Assembly: GCA_024409165.1 (NCBI GenBank)
Contig: JAKSUE010000035.1
Coordinates: 1 to 9,480, forward strand
Origin: an archaeon
Lineage (GTDB): Archaea > Methanobacteriota > Methanobacteria > Methanobacteriales > Methanobacteriaceae
Direction: 5' to 3'
Length of the DNA stretch: 9,480 bases
Position 1 is the stretch's first letter; the number at the start of each line of letters is the position of its first letter. The notes beneath the pieces are model-generated. The model was not told the DNA's origin, did not search any database, and saw only the letters and a list, made by a program, of their open reading frames with translations. Positions 1 to 6,265 of the stretch are shown one piece after another. Position numbers and translations under genes: made by a program.

Positions 1-44
1 AAATTAGATTATTATGAATAAATTATAATATCACGTCTAATAGA

Positions 45-74
45 TTTATATTAATTTTACTAATTGATTAGTAA
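45..74 (+). promoter_or_regulatory. Putative archaeal promoter with operator-like palindrome for the ABC transporter genes
   Basis: A TATA-like box, TTTATATTA, lies at 45-53. Immediately downstream, 57-74 is a perfect inverted repeat, TTACTAAT-TG-ATTAGTAA, with 8-bp arms and a 2-nt centre. Archaeal transcription usually starts about 25 nt after the TATA box, so the palindrome would sit between the box and the start site, a usual place for an archaeal repressor to block polymerase. No U-tract follows it, so a terminator for the gene to the left is less likely. The regulator is unknown; promoter and operator roles are inferred from position and symmetry only. Confidence 0.4.
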
Positions 75-157
75 TTTTAGGGTTATGTTAATTGTAATTG
101 TTATTTCATTATTTTATTACTATGGCTCTTAGTTATAAATTTTATGTAGTGATTATT

Positions 158-910
158 TTGAATAATTTAAGTTTAAAGAAAAAATTATTACCTTTAGTTT
201 TTCCTATATTAATCATATTGGTTTGGTTTTTAATTACTGAAGTTTTTGTAGTTTGGCCTAAATTTATTATGCCAAGTCCTATTGATGTATGTAGTGCAGG
301 ATGGACTTTAATAGTTAATGGGGAATTATTTACTAATACTGTTAGTACTTTGATTAAAGTATTTTTAGGTATTATTTTAGCTTCTGTTGTAGCTATTCCA
401 ATAGGTATATTCTTAGGTTGGTCTGAAACTTGGGACAGTTTTTGTTCTTTAGTTATTAGTGTTCTTAGACCGGTTCCACCTATTGCATGGATTCCATTTG
501 CTATTTTATGGTTTGGTATAGGATTGTCTTCTGCTGTGTTTGTTATTTTCTTAGGTTGTGTATTCCCACTTTTAGTTTACACAATTGATGGTGTTAAAAG
601 AACTGATAAAGTTTTAGTAGAAGCTGCTCAAACTTTAGGTGCAGATAAATGGAATGTATTAACTAAAATTGTTATGCCTTCTGCAGTTCCTCATATCATT
701 TCAGGTCTTAAAGTAGCTGTAGGTATTGCTTTAATGTGTACTGTTTCCTCTGAAATGATCGCTTCCAGTGATGGTTTAGGACATATGATTTTAACTGCAA
801 GTAACTTGTTTGATCCTGGAACTATGGTAGTTGGTATTTTAGTTATTGGTATAATTGGTATTGCATTTGATGTAGTATTTAGAAAATTACAAGATTCAGT
901 CTTCTGGTAA
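158..910 (+). CDS. ABC transporter permease, NitT/TauT/SsuC type
   Basis: Integral membrane subunit of an importer of the nitrate/sulfonate/taurine/pyrimidine-precursor class; it forms the channel and docks on the ATPase encoded next. With the start used here it is 250 residues, the normal family size. About six hydrophobic helices are visible (near 12-29, 66-86, 98-122, 126-142, 184-204, 221-240). The EAA loop that contacts the ATPase is at 155-161 (EAAQTLG), followed by KIVMPSAVPHI, and the family motif RPVPPIAWIPFAILWFG is near 104-120. Start choice: TTG at 158 has GTGAT, part of the archaeal Shine-Dalgarno sequence, at 149-153. The in-frame ATG at 122 and TTG at 98 have no convincing ribosome site and would add an unusual N-terminus, but ATG 122 cannot be excluded. 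The ATPase gene follows after 66 nt. The binding-protein gene would be outside the window, so the substrate is unknown; a sulfonate or a thiamine precursor are options. Confidence 0.9.
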   Translation: MNNLSLKKKLLPLVFPILIILVWFLITEVFVVWPKFIMPSPIDVCSAGWTLIVNGELFTNTVSTLIKVFLGIILASVVAIPIGIFLGWSETWDSFCSLVISVLRPVPPIAWIPFAILWFGIGLSSAVFVIFLGCVFPLLVYTIDGVKRTDKVLVEAAQTLGADKWNVLTKIVMPSAVPHIISGLKVAVGIALMCTVSSEMIASSDGLGHMILTASNLFDPGTMVVGILVIGIIGIAFDVVFRKLQDSVFW

Positions 911-976
911 TTTATTATATTAATAAGTGTATGTTAATATTGTAATTATAATTATGTTGATTTAAAGGTGTTTTAA

Positions 977-1735
977 TTGGCAATTGATATTAAAAATGTA
1001 TCTAAATCATTTGTAACAAAACATAAAGATGAAACTCTTAATGTATTAAAAGATGTAAATTTACATGTTGATGATAATGAGTTAATCTGTATTTTAGGAC
1101 CTTCTGGTTGTGGAAAAACCACTTTAATCAGAATTGTTGCAGGTTTAGAAGAAGCTACCCAAGGGGAAGTTTATGATGGTGGAGTTTTAGTTGAAGGTCC
1201 ATCAAAAGATAGAGGATTTATTTTCCAACAATATTCATTATTCCCTTGGTTAACTGTTTTAGATAATGTAATGTTTGGATTAAATTTACAGGAAAATGCT
1301 TCTAAAGAAGAAAATCTTCAAGCTGCTGAAAGATACTTAGAAAGAGTAGGATTAGCTGATTTTAAAGATAGTTATCCTCACGAACTTTCAGGTGGTATGA
1401 AACAAAGAGTAGCTATTATCCGTTCTTTATTAAACCATGCTCCTGTTCTTCTTATGGATGAACCATTTTCTGCTGTAGATATGCAAAACAGACACAAATT
1501 ACAAGAACAATTAATTGATGTTAGAAACAGATTTAATACTACTATTCTTTTCATCACTCACGATGTAGATGAAGCAGTTTATTTAGCTGATCGTATTGTT
1601 GTTATGGATAGAAATCCAGGGTGTGTTAAAGAGATTGTTCCTGTAGATATTCCTCAACCAAGAGATAGAAATTCTGAGGAATGTTTAAAATTACAAGAAA
1701 AAGTTGAAGAACTTTTAGGTGTCTGGGAAGATTAG
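977..1735 (+). CDS. ABC transporter ATP-binding protein, SsuB/TauB type
   Basis: Cytoplasmic ATPase that powers the permease encoded just upstream. All nucleotide-binding elements are present in its 252 residues: Walker A GPSGCGKTT at 41-49, Q-loop in FIFQQYSLFPW around 84-85, signature LSGGMKQR at 137-144, Walker B VLLMDEP at 157-163, and the switch histidine at 195 (FITHD). The D-loop reads SAVD where SALD is commoner, a mild change. LFPWLTVLDNV after the Q-loop is typical of the nitrate/sulfonate/taurine subgroup. The TTG start is supported by AAAGGTG at 964-970, six bases upstream, and by protein homology beginning right there. No separate promoter is obvious in the 66-nt gap after the permease gene, so the two are probably co-transcribed. 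The stop codon lies inside the terminator hairpin. Confidence 0.95.
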   Translation: MAIDIKNVSKSFVTKHKDETLNVLKDVNLHVDDNELICILGPSGCGKTTLIRIVAGLEEATQGEVYDGGVLVEGPSKDRGFIFQQYSLFPWLTVLDNVMFGLNLQENASKEENLQAAERYLERVGLADFKDSYPHELSGGMKQRVAIIRSLLNHAPVLLMDEPFSAVDMQNRHKLQEQLIDVRNRFNTTILFITHDVDEAVYLADRIVVMDRNPGCVKEIVPVDIPQPRDRNSEECLKLQEKVEELLGVWED

Positions 1736-1754
1736 ATTTTAATCTTCTTTTTTT
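1727..1754 (+). terminator. Hairpin and U-tract terminator of the ABC transporter operon
   Basis: GAAGATTA (1727-1734) and TAATCTTC (1740-1747) form a perfect 8-bp stem with a 5-nt loop, followed directly by seven Ts (1748-1754). The stem begins within the last codons of the ATPase gene and includes its stop codon. More T runs follow to about 1800, which would assist archaeal U-tract termination. The 114-nt gap to the converging kinase gene holds no other clear feature. Confidence 0.75.
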
Positions 1755-1849
1755 ACTTTTTCTACTTTTTTTATTTACTTTTTTTATTGTTTTACTTTTT
1801 AAATTATATTAATTAATTAATAATTTTTATTGTTATATTTTTTATTAGT

Positions 1850-2845
1850 TCATTTTTTATTATTTTCATCATTCTCATTATTTTTATCTTTATTATTTAC
1901 ATTTTCATCTCTGTTATTTTCATTTTCATTATTAAAGTAACTTTTATTAGTAGTTCCTGTACCATTATCATATATTATTAAATTGATTCTTCCATCTTCA
2001 TTTTCTGATTTGAGAGTAATTATTCCATTTTGACCATCTGAAAATGCATGTTTTATTGAATTATTCATTATTTCAATAATAATTAATCCTAATGGGACAG
2101 CTTTATTAATATTTAAATTTTCATCTTCTAAATCTAATTTAAATTCAATGTTTCCATTAGTTAAGTCTTTCATATATTCAATTATGTCATGAATATAATC
2201 TTTTAGATTAACTGAGGATAAGTTTTTAGAATTATAGATTTTTTCATGAATTAATGCAATATTATAAATTCTGATTTTTGCATTTTCAAGTGTATGTTCT
2301 GGATCTTCTGGATAAAAATGCATATCTAAGTTTAATAAGCTTAAAATTATTTGTAAATTGTTTTTAACTCTGTGATGGACTTCTTTTAATAAGACTTCTT
2401 TTTCTAATATTGTGTTTTTAATTTCTGTAACATCATGAGCTGTAAACATTGTTCCTAAAAATTCATTATTTTCATAAATTGGAATTTTATGAATTTGGAA
2501 CCATAATGTTTCATATCTTGTGTGAGGGTCATAGAGTGTTGTTTTTCTTTTGTTGTTTTCTGTTGGTTTTTTAGTTTTTATTTTATTATTAGGGTTGATA
2601 TACTGTTTATTTTTCTGTTTAAACTCTTTTAATTTTTCATCCCCATAATAGAAGTCTATAATTTCATCATTATTTTCGAATAATTCTTCAATTGATTTTC
2701 CTATATCTGTTTCATCGTAGTGTAAAATCTCTTTTACTGTGTCATTAAAGTTTACAAGTTTATCATTGTTATCAAAAAATAACATACCAATATCTACATA
2801 ATCTACAAATCTTTTACCAATATATTCATTTGGTCTTCCTTTCAT
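1850..2845 (-). CDS. PAS-domain sensor histidine kinase (HisKA_2 type) with truncated ATPase domain and Asn-rich tail
   Basis: A soluble sensor kinase of 331 residues with no membrane segment, so it probably senses a cytoplasmic signal. Residues about 11-145 are a PAS domain (VDIGMLFFDNNDKLVNFND; ending GTMFTAHDVTEIK), with a Lys/Asn-rich insertion near 75-102. The dimerisation helix has the HisKA_2 motif EVHHRVKNNLQ with phospho-accepting His157. The ATPase domain shows the N-box EIMNNSIKHAF (Asn262) and G1 box DNGTG at 293-297. The G2 glycine motif (GLGLxLV type) and final strands expected next are absent; instead about 34 Asn/Glu/Asp/Lys-rich residues lead to the stop. I checked the other two minus frames across the tail and found no displaced G2 box, so this is not a simple frameshift. 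The ATG start is firm: AGGAGG lies at 2852-2857, six bases away. The gene is divergent from the receiver gene, its likely partner. Activity as a kinase is uncertain. Confidence 0.9.
   Translation of the reverse strand: MKGRPNEYIGKRFVDYVDIGMLFFDNNDKLVNFNDTVKEILHYDETDIGKSIEELFENNDEIIDFYYGDEKLKEFKQKNKQYINPNNKIKTKKPTENNKRKTTLYDPHTRYETLWFQIHKIPIYENNEFLGTMFTAHDVTEIKNTILEKEVLLKEVHHRVKNNLQIILSLLNLDMHFYPEDPEHTLENAKIRIYNIALIHEKIYNSKNLSSVNLKDYIHDIIEYMKDLTNGNIEFKLDLEDENLNINKAVPLGLIIIEIMNNSIKHAFSDGQNGIITLKSENEDGRINLIIYDNGTGTTNKSYFNNENENNRDENVNNKDKNNENDENNKK
1853..1948 (-). repeat. Degenerate A/T-rich low-complexity repeat coding the kinase tail
   Basis: On the + strand this stretch is a run of imperfect units resembling ATTTTCATT and TTATTTTCATC (ATTTTCAT recurs at least four times). 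It codes the polar tail after the G1 box region, built almost only of Asn, Glu, Asp and Lys. Replication slippage on such units is the likely origin. The tail should be disordered. Confidence 0.6.
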
Positions 2846-2889
2846 GGAAATCCTCCTTTTTATATGTTATTTATATAATTTTGTTCAAC

Positions 2890-2925
2890 TGTCTTTTTTA
2901 AGGATGGTTGTCTTTTTTAAGGATG
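2890..2925. promoter_or_regulatory. Tandem 17-nt direct repeat upstream of the kinase gene
   Basis: TGTCTTTTTTAAGGATG occurs perfectly twice, at 2890-2906 and 2909-2925, with a 19-bp period (near two helical turns), so both copies face the same side of DNA. It lies 45-80 bp upstream of the kinase start and next to a minus-strand TATA-like box, where archaeal activators often bind. The exact identity over 17 nt including GTC and AAGGATG is not explained by AT-richness alone. A binding-site role is inferred; a recent duplication with no function is the alternative. Confidence 0.55.
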
Positions 2926-3115
2926 ATTTTTTGGGGGAATTGTTATTTTTTTTAAAATTTTTTGAGATATATTTAAATACTATGTTATATAAAGTATCTT
3001 TGCTCCCTTATAAATGTTCGTATTTTTATGAATGTTTAACTGTAACTTTGTAAAATTTATGATAATTTTCAATATAATTATTAAAAATTGATTATTTTAT
3101 AAAGTTTTGAATTAT

Positions 3116-3200
3116 TATTGAATAATATTTAATTCGTTATTATTAAAACTTAATCATTTTTAGAGTTTTAAAATTTCTATTGAATATTGTTTAATATGTT
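3116..3200. repeat. Pair of imperfect 23-nt direct repeats upstream of the receiver gene
   Basis: The 23-mers at 3116-3138 and 3178-3200 agree at 19 positions; both start TATTGAATA, share TTTAAT in the middle and end GTT. They are 62 bp apart, and the second lies just before the receiver's ribosome site. They may be regulatory sites, but in DNA this AT-rich such similarity is only modest evidence. Confidence 0.3.
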
Positions 3201-3228
3201 GAATTAAAAAGATAAAGGAGGTCTTTTT

Positions 3229-3642
3229 ATGACTGAGAGAATTTTAATTGTTGAAGATGAAGCAATTACTGCTTTAGATTTAAAGATCACCTTAATTGAT
3301 TTAGGTTATGAAGTTATTGATACTGTGGATAATGGCGAAGATGCAATTAAAATAGCTGTTCGTGAAAATCCTGATTTAACAATAATGGATATTAAATTAA
3401 AAGGTGAAATGACTGGTATTGATGTTAGTTCTAAACTTGCTGAATTAGATTTACCTGTTATTTATTTAACTGCAAATTCGGATAATGACACGTTTAATAA
3501 ATCTCTTGCTAACTCCTCTGCATATGCATTTATTAGAAAACCTTTTAAAAAGGAAAGTATTAAAACAGCTATTAAATTTGCAATTAATAAATCAAAAATT
3601 GAAAATGAAAAATTAAATTTAGCTCAAGGTTTTGTAGATTGA
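3229..3642 (+). CDS. Stand-alone response regulator receiver protein (CheY-like)
   Basis: A single receiver domain of 137 residues with no output domain. All phosphorylation-site residues are present: acidic pair Glu9/Asp10 (ILIVEDE), phospho-acceptor Asp54 (LTIMDIKL), Thr81 (IYLTAN) and Lys104 (IRKPF). It is therefore expected to be a working phospho-switch that acts through protein contacts, in the cytoplasm. The start is secure: AAAGGAGGT at 3214-3222 lies six bases before ATG. It is divergent from a HisKA_2 kinase, the obvious candidate phosphodonor, and upstream of a glycosyltransferase that begins with a degenerate receiver fold. That layout suggests pairing between the two receiver-like domains, which is inference. 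A repeat begins in the last codon and covers the stop. Confidence 0.95.
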   Translation: MTERILIVEDEAITALDLKITLIDLGYEVIDTVDNGEDAIKIAVRENPDLTIMDIKLKGEMTGIDVSSKLAELDLPVIYLTANSDNDTFNKSLANSSAYAFIRKPFKKESIKTAIKFAINKSKIENEKLNLAQGFVD

Positions 3643-3717
3643 ACTAAAGTAGTTATTAATTAATACTATATTTCTGTTTATTGATTGAACTAATAGTTAT
3701 TAATTAATATGATATTT
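3637..3717 (+). repeat. Imperfect tandem repeat spanning the receiver stop codon, with internal palindromes
   Basis: Copy 1 (3637-3673) and copy 2 (3683-3717) match apart from a 2-nt gap and two substitutions. Each begins GATTGAACTAA, which in copy 1 is the receiver's last codon and stop. Each holds the perfect 12-bp palindrome TATTAATTAATA. Copy 2 is followed by T runs (3715-3720, 3723-3727) and then the glycosyltransferase ribosome site. It could be a duplicated operator, a weak termination or processing region, or the footprint of a duplication. Confidence 0.6.
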
Positions 3718-3748
3718 TTTAATTTTTAAATTAAAAGGAGGTAATAAT

Positions 3749-5650
3749 TTGACTCCTACTAATTTCATTAAAAAAATTGTTCATGAAGAATTTTTATCAA
3801 CAAATAGTTTAAGTAATTCAATTAAACAGTTAGAAAGTAAAACACCTAATATTTATATTTTGAGCAAAAATGATACTGTTATTAATAATATTAAATCAGC
3901 TATTAATAATCTTGATTATAATCTTTTAGGTGTTTCAAGTAATGGTGATATTTCTATTGAAGATATAAAAAAATTAAATATTGATTTGATTTTTATAAGT
4001 ATGAACTTAAATAGAGATAGTGGTTTAAATGTTGCAAATAGGATTATTGATTTAGATATTCCTATTATTTACATTTTAGAAGATAATCATAATTTAGATA
4101 ATTCCAGTTCTGAGAATAATTATTGGAATCGTTATTGGAATAATTCTGGGAATAATTTCAAGAATAATTTTGATAATAATTGTGATTATTTCGATAATTA
4201 TTTAATAAGAAATTATGGTTTTATTTTAGAAAATTATGATTCTGATGAAATACGGTTTGCTATTGATTTAGCATTAAAGAAACATACAACTGATTCGGAT
4301 GCATTAATTAATGTTAAAAATCGTTTTAAAGAAAAAGCTAATGAATTAGTGATAGAAAAATTATATTCTGTCTTATTATTAGTTATTTCTATAACTTTAA
4401 TCATAAGTGGTGTTGTTTCTCGTAATGTTACATTTATTCAGTGGATTATTTTTATTCCATCTGTTATAATGTTGGTTTTAGCTATTTTTAGCTTAAAAAA
4501 ACAGAAAGAACCAGTTCCTTATGATGTTAATCCTTTTGTTTCAATAATTATTCCTGCTCATAATGAAGAATTTGTTATTGAAAAGACAATTCGAAGTATT
4601 ATAAATATGGATTATAAAATTGAGGGTAAGGATAATTTTGAAGTAATTGTTGTAAATGATGGATCTACTGATAAAACAGGAGATATTTTAGTTAAGTTAT
4701 CTGATGAATTTGATAATCTTAAAATTATGACTCGTAAAGCTCCAAAATCTGGAAAAGGTAAAGGTTTTGTTTTAAATGATGCTTTAGTTATAGCTAAAGG
4801 AGAGATTATCGGTGTTTTTGATTCAGATACACAAGTATGTCCAGATTATTTAAATAAATTAATTCCTTATTTAAATGATTCTCGTGTTGTTGGTGTTCAA
4901 TCAAGAGTTAGAATGTATAATAAAGATGAAAACTTCTTAACTAATATGCAAGATGTGGAGTTTTCAGGTTTTGGAAATATTCTTAGAGCTAAAGATACCA
5001 TTGGTTTTAATGGATTTTTAGGTGGTAATGGCCAATTTGTTAAAAAAGATGCAATTATTTCTGCTGGAAAATGGGATGGTTTTGCAGTTACAGAAGACTT
5101 AAATTTAAGTGTAAAACTTGCATTAAATGGTGGTGGAATACGTTATTGTGGTGATGTTGCTGTTTATCAAGAAGCAGTTACAAACTGGAATGATTTCATT
5201 AAACAAAGAGTTAGATGGGCAATTGGAAACTTTGAAACATTATTTATTTATGCTTCAAGAATATTAACATCAAAAATATCTATAATTAAAAAAATAGGTA
5301 TGATTTCACATATTTCAATATACTTATTTAATTTGTTTATATTCATTGGATTTGTAATTTTCATTGTTAATATGCTTGCTTGGTTTATTCTTGATATTCC
5401 AACAGTTATTAGAATGGAAGCTCCCTTAATAATTGGTATTGTATCAGCTATTGCATTCTTCCCAGGAATAGCTATTTCATTATTTAGAGATGATAAAAGA
5501 TACTTATTATTCCTTAAAGACCTTGTTTACTATTGGATTTATTGTTTCCATTTAATTCCATTATTCTTTAAAACAATGTATACCATGATTTTAAGAAAAG
5601 AAAGAAGATGGTCAAAAACAGACCATAGGGGGAATGCTTATGAAAACTAA
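3749..5650 (+). CDS. Membrane family 2 glycosyltransferase with N-terminal degenerate receiver domain
   Basis: A 633-residue fusion. Residues about 33-180 follow the receiver fold (IYILSKND; IDLIFISMNL; IPIIYILED; YGFILENYDSDEIRFAIDLALKKH), but each key residue is replaced: acidic pair by Ser39/Lys40, phospho-Asp by Ser84, Thr by Leu110, Lys by Glu161. An Asn-rich insert at about 112-150 replaces the alpha4 region. Two membrane helices (204-223, 228-249) precede the catalytic domain: VSIIIPAHNEE at 264-274, VVNDGSTD (Asp304), DSD at 358-360, TED at 448-450 and QRVRW at 486-490, the set seen in processive synthases such as PgaC, NodC, hyaluronan and cellulose synthases. Further helices lie near 517-547, 558-580 and 588-612, ending with RRWSKTDHRG. 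It likely polymerises or extrudes a surface polysaccharide from a nucleotide sugar; the sugar is unknown. The TTG start has AAAAGGAGGT at 3733-3742. The next gene overlaps its end. Confidence 0.92.
   Translation: MTPTNFIKKIVHEEFLSTNSLSNSIKQLESKTPNIYILSKNDTVINNIKSAINNLDYNLLGVSSNGDISIEDIKKLNIDLIFISMNLNRDSGLNVANRIIDLDIPIIYILEDNHNLDNSSSENNYWNRYWNNSGNNFKNNFDNNCDYFDNYLIRNYGFILENYDSDEIRFAIDLALKKHTTDSDALINVKNRFKEKANELVIEKLYSVLLLVISITLIISGVVSRNVTFIQWIIFIPSVIMLVLAIFSLKKQKEPVPYDVNPFVSIIIPAHNEEFVIEKTIRSIINMDYKIEGKDNFEVIVVNDGSTDKTGDILVKLSDEFDNLKIMTRKAPKSGKGKGFVLNDALVIAKGEIIGVFDSDTQVCPDYLNKLIPYLNDSRVVGVQSRVRMYNKDENFLTNMQDVEFSGFGNILRAKDTIGFNGFLGGNGQFVKKDAIISAGKWDGFAVTEDLNLSVKLALNGGGIRYCGDVAVYQEAVTNWNDFIKQRVRWAIGNFETLFIYASRILTSKISIIKKIGMISHISIYLFNLFIFIGFVIFIVNMLAWFILDIPTVIRMEAPLIIGIVSAIAFFPGIAISLFRDDKRYLLFLKDLVYYWIYCFHLIPLFFKTMYTMILRKERRWSKTDHRGNAYEN
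4082..4198 (+). repeat. AAT-rich low-complexity insert in the glycosyltransferase gene
   Basis: Codes residues about 112-150, with recurring WNN, NNF and DNN units built from repeats of (T)GGAATAATT and GATAATAATT type. It interrupts the degenerate receiver domain between strands 4 and 5 without breaking the frame, and the strand-5 motif resumes directly after it. It is probably a disordered loop produced by slippage. Confidence 0.6.
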
Positions 5651-6254
5651 AGATAAATTATTAAGTATTCTTGTAATAATATTGTTGATTTATATTGTAT
5701 GTAATATTGGTACAATAAATAACATGTTATCTGTTTCTACAGATAAAGACATTCAATTTGGACATACAAGTGTTATTATCCCTGAAGCATGGAACACAAC
5801 AGATGAGTTAAATATGACAAATCAATCTAAAACAAAACATGCATTCACTAACGGTTATGTTATTTGGGATATCTGGGAAGATTGGCCTGAAACCCATATA
5901 ACTGATATTTCAAGAGCCAAATTTGCAGAATTAGAACATGGAGGATATAAAGTTATAAATTCATCTAATATTACTTTAGGTGGTATAAATGTTGATAGAG
6001 AATATTATACTAATCCATCAAGAGATACAGAAACACAATGGGATCATATTGGAGTTAATTATCTATTTTCAAAAGAAAATACTAATTATTTAGTTCAAAT
6101 CCATTACTTTACAGATGCAGATTATAATAATCAGTCATTTGTTAAAGAATTAGATGATAGATTTGAAGATATGGCTGGAAATATCCATAATAAAAATTAT
6201 GATGGATTTTTCACTCCAATAATGAATTTTTTAACATTAGTTTCTAAAAATTAG
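5640..6254 (+). CDS. Membrane-anchored extracytoplasmic protein of unknown function, possibly PsbP/Mog1-like fold
   Basis: Not recognised as a named gene. A short basic N-terminus is followed by one hydrophobic helix (about 7-21) and a roughly 180-residue polar domain that should lie outside the membrane. The pattern, an early strand in FGHTSVIIPEAWN, then INVDREYYTNP, a strand pair IGVNYLF/NYLVQIHYFTD and a closing helix FVKELDDRFEDMAGNIH, resembles PsbP/Mog1-like domains common in methanogen surface proteins; this fold call is tentative. Six N-x-S/T sequons (Asn52, 58, 61, 107, 110, 164) would allow archaeal N-glycosylation. ATG 5640 is preferred because GGGGG at 5628-5632 is seven bases upstream; ATG 5634 is only one base from it. 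The start overlaps the glycosyltransferase by 11 nt, so translation is probably coupled, and a role in assembly or export of the glycan is plausible but unproven. Confidence 0.8.
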   Translation: MKTKDKLLSILVIILLIYIVCNIGTINNMLSVSTDKDIQFGHTSVIIPEAWNTTDELNMTNQSKTKHAFTNGYVIWDIWEDWPETHITDISRAKFAELEHGGYKVINSSNITLGGINVDREYYTNPSRDTETQWDHIGVNYLFSKENTNYLVQIHYFTDADYNNQSFVKELDDRFEDMAGNIHNKNYDGFFTPIMNFLTLVSKN

Positions 6255-6265
6255 TTAAATTATTT

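Larger units (their letters stand above)
2846..3228. other. 383-bp divergent intergenic region between kinase and receiver genes
   Basis: No credible gene is present. A 69-codon open frame on the + strand (2844-3053) has no ribosome site and overlaps the kinase start. The region must hold both divergent promoters. A TATA-like TTATATAAA on the minus strand (2878-2870) seems too close to the kinase start if it sets a start site 25 nt on, since that would cut off the ribosome site; a second minus-strand candidate, TTTATATAA, lies near 2985-2993. For the receiver, TTTTAAAAT at 3166-3174 is a plausible box giving a leader of about 35 nt. Two sets of repeats are listed separately. A 7-bp-arm inverted repeat, TATTATT-G-AATAATA, is at 3113-3127. 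Confidence 0.5.

Noticed and set aside
85..132. Short upstream frame of 15 codons starting ATG before the permease
   Set aside because: No ribosome site and no recognisable peptide; it overlaps the alternative permease starts and is expected by chance.
1806..1825. TTAATTAATTAATAA stretch as an operator or attachment site
   Set aside because: Simple AT repeat in a convergent gap, matching many places in this AT-rich window.
1853..1948. Kinase truncation as a simple frameshift
   Set aside because: The other two minus-strand frames through this stretch hit stops and contain no glycine-rich G2 motif, so no single shift restores the domain.
2890..2925. Start of a CRISPR array
   Set aside because: Only two 17-nt copies with a 2-nt gap; there are no spacers of suitable length and no cas genes.
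2844..3053. 69-codon open frame on the + strand in the kinase-receiver gap
   Set aside because: No ribosome binding site, overlap with the kinase start, composition typical of random T-rich DNA (Phe/Leu-rich), and it runs through the tandem 17-nt repeat.
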